A stretch of 64,000 nt of DNA from Microplitis mediator (lineage: Eukaryota; Arthropoda; Insecta; Hymenoptera; Braconidae): NCBI RefSeq assembly GCF_029852145.1, contig NC_079975.1:3472001-3536000 (forward strand), read 5' to 3'. Of the stretch, positions 50,462-61,900 are shown piece by piece. Numbering within the stretch: the first letter of the stretch is position 1; each line of letters begins with the position of its first letter. Under the pieces are notes generated by a model. The model was not told the origin of the DNA. It worked only from the letters and a program-made list of their open reading frames with translations, and ran no database searches. The translations under genes and the position numbers were made by a program.

Positions 50462-53400
50462 TTACTGATCCTTGGCTACGGTAAGTAGAAGTACCAATAC
50501 TGAGTACGACGTTTTTATAGCCTGCATTGAATAAAAAATCATTTATATCCTTTACCTCATGTACAGGGTAGCAATATAATATTGTGTGATAAGATATAAA
50601 TAGGGGAAGGGGGAGGGAAAAAGGGGGTACCCCCAAAATTTGATAAAAAAAAATTGTATATTTTAAATGGTTTTTAAACATTCCAAAATATCTTCTGTAA
50701 ATATAATTAAGCGTTACTTTGAATTTTTTTTGGTAAACTTTGTCGAAAATCAATTGTCAGTTGAAAAATATTAATGACTTTTGTTTTATGATAAAAATTA
50801 TTAAAAATTTTTTTTCTTCTTTTGTATCCAATAAACATGTAAAATATAATTTTTCTTTATGTAAATTACTTACAAAAAGTTCAACATAATCAAATTCGTT
50901 TAAAATCCAGAATTTTTTTTTTTTACCTTTTTTAGGGAATACCTCACTTTGCCCGCAGAAATGAAAATTTTTTTTTTTCAACGGTAACTGAAAATTTTTT
51001 CTATTTACTTTGAATATCATTAAAAAAAAAAAGATTTATCGTATTTGAGTCCTCGAAAACGTAGTATTTCCTTAAGTACTCCCTTTTGCCTCTCCCTCCC
51101 CTATTTGAAACCAATATAGCCGATAATTGACACATTGGTTTCTAATAGCACTTCACCCCTTGTCACACATTATTATAAAATTTTCATAGCTATCACAATC
51201 GAAATTTCGAGTTTTAATATATGTAGAGCCATTTTGGATGCATTTATTAAAGTTTAATTATGTAGTTAATCGTCTTTGTAAATCCGAGTCTCAACAACTT
51301 TTATATTTCATGACTTTATTAGAAACGAAATAAAGAGAATTTATATCTACTTTAATATTAATTAAAAAAGTTTATTATAAATTATTAGTGAAAATTGACT
51401 TTACGGATTTTAAAACTCCAAGCTGCGATACGATGAATTCTAATTAAAAATGTATTACTAATTATCATCTTACTGAAACAAATGTTTGGAGTGATAAAGG
51501 AACAACCCCAATCGCTCGAAGTTCTAATGACTGTAATGACAGCGTCATTGGTATAGATATAAAATTACGTAACCCATGTTTGTAATTATCTTCCCAACCG
51601 CACATCCAGAGATTAATCGTCAATGAATCCGCCTTATTAATAATTCATATATATTTACATATATCATATTGTTGAGATTATACAACGAAAATATGTGTTG
51701 TTATGATAAATTGTGAATCACTATAGTTAAGTTTTAATAATTATTTATAAATCTTACTGCAGCGCTCAGTTTATTCCCATACCAGCACCATAATAATAGT
51801 TGCAATAAAGCTGCCGTGCTTGCCAGAATTCTTCTCATAAATAGATGAATATCATGCCCCTGAAATTATTTTACATGACAGAAAGAAAAATGGTTACTTT
51901 TTCTATTATGTTGGCATACTAATCGTTCCTAAATTAAGCATTTAAAATTTCATGTCAATTCGATATTTATGTATTCTGTAAAGCTTCATTTTTTTTAACA
52001 TGTATTCATTTTATATTGCAAGCCTTCAATAATATATGGGTTACATTCATTTTATTTTTAATAAATCAAATTTATACATTTCATTTTAATTGCATCAAAA
52101 GTCAATTTTTTAAGCCCATGAAAGATCAGAATTAACAATGAGAAGACTCCAAGTCAAAAGCTCGGTTTGTTTTTACATTAAAATTTTATATAGGGGAGGG
52201 TGGGATAGAGCGGCCCCCTAAGCCATTTATTACTTTTTGTGGCTTTCAACCACAAGATCAATTTACGTTCGTCCTATTTCGAACAAATTTATAGACATTT
52301 TGCCAAAATTCTGAAACAAAAAAATTTTTTTTTGTGGGGCAAAGCGGCCACCTCCAAATAATGATAAAATTTTTTTTCGTTTTTTTTTTTTTTTAATTGT
52401 TTTCATCATTAAGAATGTATTTCTTTCTCTTGACAACTATTTTTGGTTTTATATTACTCGAAAAAAATTTTTTAAGGTGTAATAAATCGTTCACTCTCGA
52501 TTACCTTAATTACTAATTGTTATTTAATAAAAAAAAAAAACAACAATTCTATAGTTTTACTTTATTTCAAAAATTTATCAACTTAAAAAAAAAATTTTTT
52601 TTTTATATATTTTTAGCGACCAAATTTGCCTCTTACGTAGAGAAACGGCCGAAAAATATAAAAAAATAATTTTTTCGGAAGTTTCGGCTGGTCCATTTTG
52701 CCCCAGGTGTTATGCGTAGGGCTAGAAATGTGGAATTATAATAATTTTTTTTTAATTTGACGATAAAAATATGAAAAAATCACTTTTTCAAAATTTTGGG
52801 CTTGTCCATTTTGCCCCAAATGTCATTCGTAGGGGTAAAATGCGCAAACATATCGGATTTATAGTAATTAGGCGAAAAAAAAAAATCTTTTTTTTGAACA
52901 AAATTTCAGGGGGGCCGCTCTGCCCCACCCTCCCCTATACATATGCCAAGAACACCAGTACCCAGCCCCTAACTAACAGCCAGCCGGTCATATACTCTAA
53001 CATTAGCTCAAAATATATATAGGTATAATTTAACGTGAGGCCCTGATTAAAATCTCCGGATTTCAATTGGAATTCATTGGTTTCAATCGGAGTTTTTAAT
53101 CAGGGGGTGGCTGGCTACTGATTTGGGACTGGGTACTGGTACTCTTACTCTATACATAAAATAGAAAATATATATATGTGTTGAGACTACAGGATGTCAG
53201 AAAAAAAAAAAATAATAATGGAAAAAAATGGTTTTCAGATGAAGCTTTTTAAACTACTTCAGTTTAAATTCATTAATTGAAGTATCTACTGAAGAACTGA
53301 AAAGTAAGAAAATTTTAATTAATACTAAGCATTACAATTACCTACCATTATAATTTGAAATCCATTCAAACATAATAACACAGTGGTGCCCAAAATTTGA

Positions 53401-54456
53401 ACAACTACACAAAAACTGAAGCAGTCATTAAGTCCATTCAACATATAAATTACTTTCTGATGGTGTATAATACATCTTTTTAATCTCTCGTCAAAACTGT
53501 CTTTATCATCGATATCCGCGTGTTCTATTTCAAACCTAACGAAATTACGAATCTCTGTGCTTTCATTATTCTTATCATCATAACTGTTAATTAAAATATT
53601 GCGTCCAGTTGAATTAATATCACAATGCCTGCAATTGGCTAACAATATCTCGACTTGAATAGTTAAATATCTCATTATTACCACGACCATCAAGTCAACC
53701 CCAAGTAGTGTGTAGTCGACAAGTAAAACACCATAAGATATTAATAAATATATTAAGTGATAATAAGGTGAGACTGTTGCGTCAAATGGGAACAAAGCGC
53801 GTATTGGAAATTGTTTGTTTTTGAAATCAGCACCAAGAACTCGCGCTACTACTAATAGTGAAACGATTCCCAATATTATATTGAACTGTCGATTTTCAAA
53901 ACGTGCGGTCTCATTAATTCCTTTCATAATTTCGGTATCTGAAATGTTATAACTTCAATAAGTAAATCTAAAATTGACAGTTATCTCTCATCAAACTCAC
54001 TATTTTTTTTATTAATTATGTCAATCGGTCCATAAATATCGTTAATAAGTTTCACAATATTTTTGTACTCAATGCAATATTTGATTCCCTTTGTTAATGC
54101 TTCAGAACATCCGACAAAAAAACACAAATTATCTGTAATAAGTGATATATCGTTGAAATTAGCAATTGCATCGGCTATTGTAAGCAACATCAATAACACA
54201 ATTATAGTGAGATTAAATAAACGGAAAATTAAATTTAATAATTTGTAACTTCTGACTGTTGATTCTATTGGCCAAATTCCATTAAATCTGTTATGTATTT
54301 GAAAATAAAAGTTTTAAAAATTAACAAACGAATGATTAATGCGTAAGAAGTTTAAAATAAAAAAAAAAACGATATATTGTTTTTTGTTATTTTTTAATTA
54401 ATTGGCATTGTTCACCTCAGTATTCTGACTATTTTATTGATCAATTTGTGATACAT
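50462..54456 (-). CDS. Odorant receptor B (7tm_6), 413 aa, six exons
   Basis: Reverse-strand exons: 54456-54416, 54287-54001, 53938-53346, 51859-51758, 51632-51474 and 50521-50462. All are open, with GT-AG introns and the same phases as receptors A and C. Exon 1 encodes MYHKLINKIVRIL and ends AG|GTGAAC. It joins the acceptor AACAG at 54288, giving FNGIWPIEST. Without this exon the first long exon has no ATG (ATA stands where receptor A has a chance ATG). Family marks: RALFPFDATVSPYYHL, LLWCWYGNKL, LELRAIGVVPLSLQTF and YSVLVLLLT. Exon 3 ends at a slightly weak donor (ATG|GTAGGT). It is clearly closer to receptor C than to A along exon 3. Intron 3 contains a type 2 G-rich element and two small MITEs; intron 5 contains a type 1 G-rich element. 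Likely an olfactory channel subunit; ligand unknown. Confidence 0.92.
50603..51101. repeat. Intact type 1 G-rich element in intron 5 of receptor B
   Basis: 499 bp, ends GGGGAAGGGGGAGGG and CCTCTCCCTCCCC, flanked by TA on both sides. The same intron of receptor C has a single TA at the matching point (57763-57764, GATATAAATAATT), so this is a clean insertion. The copy at 27045-28316 is the same element carrying a further insertion. Confidence 0.88.
52193..52935. repeat. Type 2 G-rich element in intron 3 of receptor B
   Basis: 743 bp, ends GGGGAGGGTGGGATAGAGCG and inverted GGGGAGGGTGGGGCAGAGCG, flanked by TA. Its interior matches the copy at 27169-27922 in reverse orientation, including long poly-A/poly-T tracts. 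Noncoding. Confidence 0.85.
52954..53140. repeat. Small TIR element with a nested MITE
   Basis: Left ACCAGTACCCAGCCCC and inverted right ACCAGTACCCAGTCCC, each followed by an AGCCAGCC motif. Its right half is interrupted by the 65-bp element at 53041-53105. Confidence 0.7.
53041..53105. repeat. 65-bp CCCTGATTAAAA MITE, TSD GG
   Basis: Ends CCCTGATTAAAATCTCCGG and inverted CCCTGATTAAAAACTCCGAT, flanked by GG on both sides. A minimal member of the family seen at 38356 and 60586. Confidence 0.8.
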
Positions 54457-54711
54457 GTTGCGTTTTTCAAATTATTAAATGTAAGAGCTGCTTATATTAA
54501 CAAAAAGTATTTTATTTTCTTTTTCAATTTTTTATTTTACTAAGTTACTCGATTACTATCTATATCTTTATTTTAATATCTTTATTTGAAAGCTTTCTTC
54601 ACACGCAATAGAGACATTGACGTGTTTTTTTTTTGTAAACTGTTCTGAGCAATAAAAATTAAATTTTCTATAGTCTTTAATACAGGCAGTTATATGTTCG
54701 TAGAAAAAAAA

Positions 54712-54882
54712 TTGCGCGTCAAATAATACACTTTAACTTAATTATAGAAAAAGAAAAATACATGTTAGATCGTAAAGGGCTTACACTGTAATTATCTAGC
54801 GGCAGGGTGGCGGCGGATACGAACCACACGGGAGAGCAAAATTTTATTTTCACGCCACCGCTTCATTTCACATATTTTCCTC
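54712..54882 (-). promoter_or_regulatory. Conserved upstream block of receptor B
   Basis: Counterpart of 48371-48541 and 63569-63728, starting about 255 bp upstream of the ATG. The nearly invariant core is at 54762-54800. Confidence 0.5.
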
Positions 54883-54917
54883 CTGCAAAAAATTTACATT
54901 TTATACTCAGTATATAA

Positions 54918-55292
54918 CCCGTGTAAAAAAAATTGTTAAGAAAAGGTCAAAAAAGTGTTGACTATTCTAAACTTCAAAACGTGACACAACTACGAACTTT
55001 TTTTGAACGCTTTTTAAACTTTTAAAAATTCAAGAGAAATATCAATAAATATCCTCACATTATTAAGATATGCTGAAACGAAAAACGTTCAGAAATAGTT
55101 CAAAATTAGTTTTTTCTGAACGTATTTTGCACTGAAAAATGTTAATTTGTAGTATCATGTCAAATGTTTTTTTCTGTGTATTTTCAGAAGTTTGAAAATT
55201 GTTTAAAATAAGTTCGTCATTGTGTCAAGTTTTGAAGTTTAGAATAGTCAACACTTTTTTGACCTTTTTTCAACAATTTTTTTTTACACGGG
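54918..55292. repeat. CCCGTGTAAAAAA MITE, TSD AA
   Basis: 375 bp. The arms start CCCGTGTAAAAAAAATTGTT and match for about 70 bp, through GTGTTGACTATTCTAAACTT. Flanked by AA on both sides. Upstream of receptor A the matching sequence is uninterrupted (TATATAAACGCAAATCG, about 48570-48586), so the AA is a true target duplication. Confidence 0.88.
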
Positions 55293-56483
55293 AAGTACGA
55301 ATCGATATCAAAAATATATTTTATAACAGTGTAAATATTAGATCAAAAATTAAGTGGAATAATATTTATTTTTACTCAATAACATTATTTTTGTATTTTT
55401 GATGATATAATACAAACATACCTTACATTTTGAATTATTTCAATATTTATGAAAGTAACAACAACTTTCGATTTTGCTGCATTTAAATTTGTAGGTAACT
55501 AATGATGTAAATAAAGTAATTAAAGTAAATCAAAGGGGTTAAAGGAATTAAAAAATAAATTAAACTTTTTGAAATTAAATATGAAAATTTTTTTTTTGAC
55601 TTTTCAGTGGTTCCAAAACTAGCGATTCAGTATTAAATTATTTTATAATAGCGCAAATTAAAATATTTGGAAGCTTCAATGCTGTTGCCATCAATCCGTA
55701 ATTTGGTAAATTATTTTAAAAAATTATTACTCATGATACATAAAATACGTGACAAAGGAGTTGTTAAGACGATTTTATTGTCTTCGTGGAATTTTCATAG
55801 GATTTAACGTGTTATTTAACTGAGTGGTGAGTTGTAAATCCAATCAATTTTTAATTAATCATAAATTTTACTTGGAATAATTTATTTTCGTTCATAATCA
55901 GTTTTTGTGAAATTTTTTTTCTTTTTACTTCAACAAAAGTGTATCTAATAAGTAGATGTAATGAAATTGCAGGACGAAGATAATGGTACCTAACTATCAG
56001 TCATAAATAATGAAGCACACTATTCCTACTGAAAAAAATTTTTATCTTGCTCTTGTATTGGTCCCCAACTCCATTTTTATACTGATAGAGTGGAAGTGGT
56101 GAAGCTTACATCGTTAGAAAATCCACTTCAGCTACTTCACGTCAGCTGTCACATCTAAAGTCGACTGATCTGATCTTTTTGGATAAGTTTTTAGATTTAA
56201 ACTATTAATATTTGAGATATAGTTTTACTATTTCTATTTGAATAAATTATTTAATCATAATAATTTACTATTCAATTATTCTGGCCGACTTTAAATTTTT
56301 AATAATCAGGTAAAAGAATCTGCGGAAAGGTATTAAAAACACTTTGAAAAGCTGTACAACAATATGATTCTTTACTTACGATCAGCGAAATCCTAATAAA
56401 CGTGGCCACTACAAAATACATTAAAAAAAAAAATCTTCAACAATCTCCTAAATAGCTCTTTCCCATGTCAATAATTACACAGT

Positions 56484-56856
56484 ACACGGAGGGAAGTGTA
56501 TGGTAACAATTACAATATATTATAGGAATGGTTCCCATAAAGCATATGTCATATATGGTAACCGGCTTTTTTAAAATGATAATAGGAACGGCACCCATAC
56601 ATATTATGGTAATCATTCCTATAAATGTGGGTGTAATTCCTATATGCTACCGGAGTAGCTCTTGATTTCAGTAATTTAGTTACCATGGGATTTGGGGACT
56701 GTTACGTTAATGATGGGAATTGTTCCCGTAGTTATGGAAACTTTTTCAGGAAAATATGGGCCTGTATCTTATAACTCCAAGTAATTATTACTATAACGGT
56801 ATAAAATGATACGTCATAAACGTACTAGAAATAGTTACTATAAATTTCTCTCCGTG
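56484..56856. repeat. CACGGAGGG MITE, TSD TA
   Basis: 373 bp with ends CACGGAGGGAAGTG and inverted CACGGAGAGAAATT, flanked by TA. The A-B intergenic region has the empty site (ATTACACATTACAGTTTAAT, TA at 50230-50231). The interior repeats AGGAATGGTTCCCAT-type partial palindromes. Confidence 0.85.
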
Positions 56857-57626
56857 TACAGTTTAATGTCTGATTTTTCGAAAAGCTCCAATAATTCGTT
56901 TTATGGATACATTCTGAGAATTATATGGTGAAAGTTATCGTCAGGCCAGAAAAATCCAACTTCATTTTCCGATACTTGATGAACTTTAAATTGACAAATT
57001 TTTTCTTTTTTTTTTTTGCTTACATTTTAGGAACTATTAAACTAATTTATTATAATAGAAAATTATTATAGAAAATATTAAAAAATTCCCGCGGATAGAA
57101 TGGAAATCTTTGCTAACGCCATCTAGCACGCTCCGATAGAAGAAGCAGGTCTTCACTAACTCTGTTTATATATTTTTTTTATATATGGCAGCCTGAGATG
57201 TAAATTTTTAAGCTTCGACAGTGCACATTTTATTATTTTATAATTAAACGAATAATGATAGAGTTGTGGATTTTTAATCAGTTTGTCACAATGAATTTAC
57301 GGATATATTGAAATAAAATTTGAAAGAATTCGTTTTGTTTTTCGAAAGTTATGGTGATTACAAGAAGAGTGTTACATGTATTTTACAGGATTTTTTTCTA
57401 AAAAATTCATTTTTTATCTAAATTGTGGGTTGGACCAGCTGTTTATTGTTTAGAAAAATGACCATTGATGTTTTCTTTAATTGTGGTATGAAGGCTGACC
57501 TACTTTAACCACCATATTATTATTTATTTAAAAAAAACTCTGACGGAACCCAGTTTTTAATTTTTAGGCGAGAGTAGAGCATACCTACGCTCGCGCTTAA
57601 GGCATGCAATATAAGTTAGCAGATTG

Positions 57627-58861
57627 CTAATCCTTGGCTACGGTAAGTAGAAGTATCAATACTGAGTACGACGTTTTCATAGCCTGCATTGAACAAAAAA
57701 TAACTTATTTCCGTTACCTCATGTATAGCGTAAAAATATAATATTGTGTGACAAGATATAAATAATTAAAACCAGTACAGCCGACAATTGACCTGCTGGT
57801 TTTTAATTGCTTTTCATCCCATGTTACACATTATTATAGACTTTTCATATATATAACAATCGAAATTTTGAGTTTCAATAGATGTAAAGCCATTTTGGAT
57901 GCATTTATTTAAGTTTAATTGAGTAGTTAATTGTCGTTGTGAATAAGAGCCTTGAAAAGTTTTATATTTCATTACTTTATTTGAAATAAAATGGAGAGAA
58001 TTTATTTCTACTTTAATATTAATTAAAAGAGTTTATGAATTATCAGTAAAAATTGACTTTGCGGGCTTTAAAACTCCAAGCTTCGACACAAGTAATTTCA
58101 CATAATAATTTATTGTCAATTATCGTCTTACTGAAACAAATGTTTGGAGTGATAAAGGAACAACCCCAATCGCTCGAAGTTCTAATGACCGTAATGACAG
58201 CGTCATTGGTATAGACATAAAATTACGTAATCCATGTTTGTAATTATCTTCCCAACCGCACATCCAGAAATTCATCGTCAATGAATCCGCCTTATTTATA
58301 ATTTATACATATGTCACAGTGTTTTTATAATAAATTGTGAATCGCTGTAGTTAAGTTTTAATAATTATTAATAAAAACTTACTGCAGCGCTCAGTTTATT
58401 TCCATACCAGCACCAGAATGATAGTTGGATTATAGCCGCCATGCTTGCTAAAATTCTTCTCATTAATAGATGAATATCATTCCCCTGAAATTATTACACA
58501 CGACAGAAAGTAAAAATGTGTATTTATCTTATGTTTGCATAGTTATTTTTCCTAAATTATAAATATGAAATTTGACAGTCAAAATAAGTGTTAATTTACT
58601 CCCATTAATGGTAATTCTTCAACTCCTTAATCATTGCATTCTATGAAAATAAATTTTTTTATCAAGTGTTCAGTTTATATCGCAAGTCTTCAGTGATATA
58701 TGGAGCAAATTCATTTTATTTTTTAAAAATCAAATTTATACATTTCATATTAATTGTAAAAAAACAAGTCCAATTTTTGAGTCCACAAAAGATCAAAATC
58801 ACCTTTAGATCAGAGTTAAAAGAACCAGGAAAAAAGCTTGGTTCGTTTTCACATGAAAATT

Positions 58862-58903
<42 letters not shown>

Positions 58904-61900
58904 ATATACATGTATATTAGGGTGTCTGTTATTTCCCACATTTGATGTTTTTACTTGATCATAATATGGCAGATTGACATGCCCACTTAGAACCTAACTA
59001 CCTCGTACCAACTTTATTCAAAAATCGTTAGCCCTAATAGCTCAGCTCAAAAATTTCTTGATTCCAAAATTTCTTTATTTCATTACATCATTATTCCAAG
59101 ACATCTCTACCCAAACTTTTGAGAAAAAGTAAACAACTCAGTAAGCAGGAAAATGCTTTCTTTTTCTCAGAAATTTGAGTAGAGTTGTCTTGGAATAATG
59201 ATATAATGGAGTAAAGAAATCTTAGAATCAAGAAATTTTTGAGCTGAGCTATTAGGGCTAACGATTTTTGAATAAAATTTGTACAAGGTAGTTAGGTTCT
59301 GAGTAAACGAGGCAATCTGCCTCATAATATAAATCATTTATTTGTGATTCAAAAATAATAAAATAAAATAACAAAGTTTATTCCTATGCCATTTTACCCT
59401 GCCTAAAAACCTTATAGCGTCGACAGCAGGATATCGATAATAATAATAAGGTAAAAAAAATTTTTTCAGGTGAAGCTTTTTAACCCTTTTCCGGTCGAAC
59501 TTGAATCCCTACTCTTAATTTGAATTGTACGTCTTATTCTTAAAATGAGAGAGCTATAGTCTGTTTTCTAGAGATGGGGCTGAAAAAATGGTAGAAGGGG
59601 GTGCTTGTCTACACTACCACACTGATAGAAAAATTTTTTTGTATTTAAAAAGATTTGTTAATATTTAATAAATAATTTATTAGAGGATAGGTCCTTAACA
59701 AATATTTATTAACAGTTAATAAATCATTTATTAGCAGCGATTTTTTTGTGCTAACCAAATATTCATTACTATTTAACAAATGATTTATTAACATATAAAA
59801 AATGATTTATTAATATTTAATAAATCATTTATTAGTATTTACACACTGGATTATTAATATTTAAAAAATTCCTCTTATTATTTTTAGAAAAGTTTTACAT
59901 TAATCTTCTCGTGATGGGAAATCTGTAAATAAAATAAAATTATTTGAAATAATTTTTTGAGAATAATGAATTGAATTTAAAAAAATAAATAGTAAAATAA
60001 AAAAGAAACCTACATATTCATTATATTTTTTATTTAAACGAAGTCGTAAACAAACACTAGGGATTATTTCTTTTTGGGTCTCTTCTCGAGTTTTAGTAAG
60101 GAATTCACCAAGGATTTCAAAGTCAGTTATATGGTTTACTAGAGTGGGAATACAAAAGTAAATTCATAAATTTAGTGTTAATTTTAGAAACGGAATATAA
60201 AAAATAAAATAGGATAACAAGACAATGAATAGGTTAAGTACTGATGCTACTGAATATACCTTATATATAACTGTCAACTTACCATAAAAAATCGAGTATA
60301 ACTCACTTAAATCCCACGATTGTAGCAAAGCTTCCATTTTATTAATTGTTTTCCAAAAAGTATAAAATAATAAGCAACTTATCGTATGAAAATCATGTAT
60401 TAGCATATATATTTTTTTACAACTACGCGTTAAGTATAGCCATCTATCAACACCGACCACCAACAAAATATTTTTTAACTATTAACAAATCTTATTTGGT
60501 GGAAATAAATATTTTTTTCAATATATTAAAGCTTCTTAATAGTTAAAAAAATTTTGTTCTTATAAAAAATAGATTTTGTTAATACCCCTGATTAAAAAAG
60601 TGAATTGAAAAGTATTGAAAATGATGAAAAATGAATCCTTTCGAATACTTTCTATACCCCAAGGTATTCATTTTGACATAAAATGAATACTTTTCAATCC
60701 CAAAATAATAAAAGAATTTCTGAACTTCCGAGGAATTGAAAAAGATTCAAATGATTTGAAATTTTTGAATCTTTCTGAATCCTTCGCAATACCTAAATAG
60801 TCCGATATTTCGGATCAAGTGTGGGATTGAAAAAGATTGAAATGAATTGAAATTTTTGAATCTTTCTGAATCCTTCTCAATACCTAAATAATATCACATT
60901 TCGGGTCATGAGTGGGATTGAAAAAGATTGAAATGAATTGAAATTTTTGAATCTTTCCGAATCCTCCTCAATACCTAAATTGAAATGATGAAAGATTGAA
61001 TTCTTTTCAATACTTTCGAATTCCACTTTGGAATTGGAAAGTATTCAAACGATCGAAATTTCAATTCCATTCAATACTTTCCAAAACCGCCGAGGGATTG
61101 AAAAGAATTGAGATAATTTTCAATACTTTTCAATTCACTTTTTTAATTAGGGACTAACGAATATTGTTAATAGTAAAAAAATATTTTTTCCACCCAAAAA
61201 AATATCTGAAAAAGATTTTAATAAATTGATTTATTAAATACAAACAAATCCTTCTATCAGTGCACAACTAAACTTTCACTCATACAGCCTTACAACGGAC
61301 GTTAATTGGCTCTATCCCCACATGACTCACACCTAGACTCACCGATACTCCGAGCAAGGAAAGGGTTAAACAAAATTTCACACTTTTTCATTTCATCAAT
61401 TGATAAACCATTCAAAGAACTGAGAAATAAATCACAAGTTTCAATTTGTGTAAATCATGACTTACTGCTATAATTTGAAATCCGTTCAAACATATAAATG
61501 CAGTAGTGCTCATAATTTGGACTACTACACAAAAACTGAAGCAGCCATTGAGTAGAGTCAACATCCTAATTATTTTATGATGTTGTATGATACATTTCTT
61601 TAATCTTTTATCAAAGCTATCGTCATTGTCGATATCCTCGTGTTGTAATTCAAACTCAACGAAATTATGAATCTCTGTGCCTTCATTATTCTTATCATCA
61701 TAACTGTTAATTACAATATTGCGTCCAGTTGACTTAATATCACAATGCCTGCAATTAGCTCTCAATATGTCGATTTGAATAGTTAAATATCTCATTATTA
61801 CCACGACCACCATGTCAACTCCAAATATTGAGTAGTCGACAAGGAAAACACCATAAGTTATTAATAAATATATCAAGTGATAATAAGGTGAGACTGTTGC

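Larger units (their letters stand above)
54457..57626. other. Intergenic region between receptors B and C
   Basis: Contains the conserved block (54712-54882), a CCCGTGTAAAAAA MITE, the empty site of the 5S-headed insert (56241-56255) and a CACGGAGGG MITE. The stretch 57001-57600 has no counterpart in the A-B intergenic region. No gene seen. Confidence 0.7.

Noticed and set aside
60164..60466. 100-aa reverse frame with hydrophobic stretches, possible receptor fragment
   Set aside because: It lies wholly inside the TIR element at 59620-61262. I could not align it with the receptors here, and no splice sites would join it.
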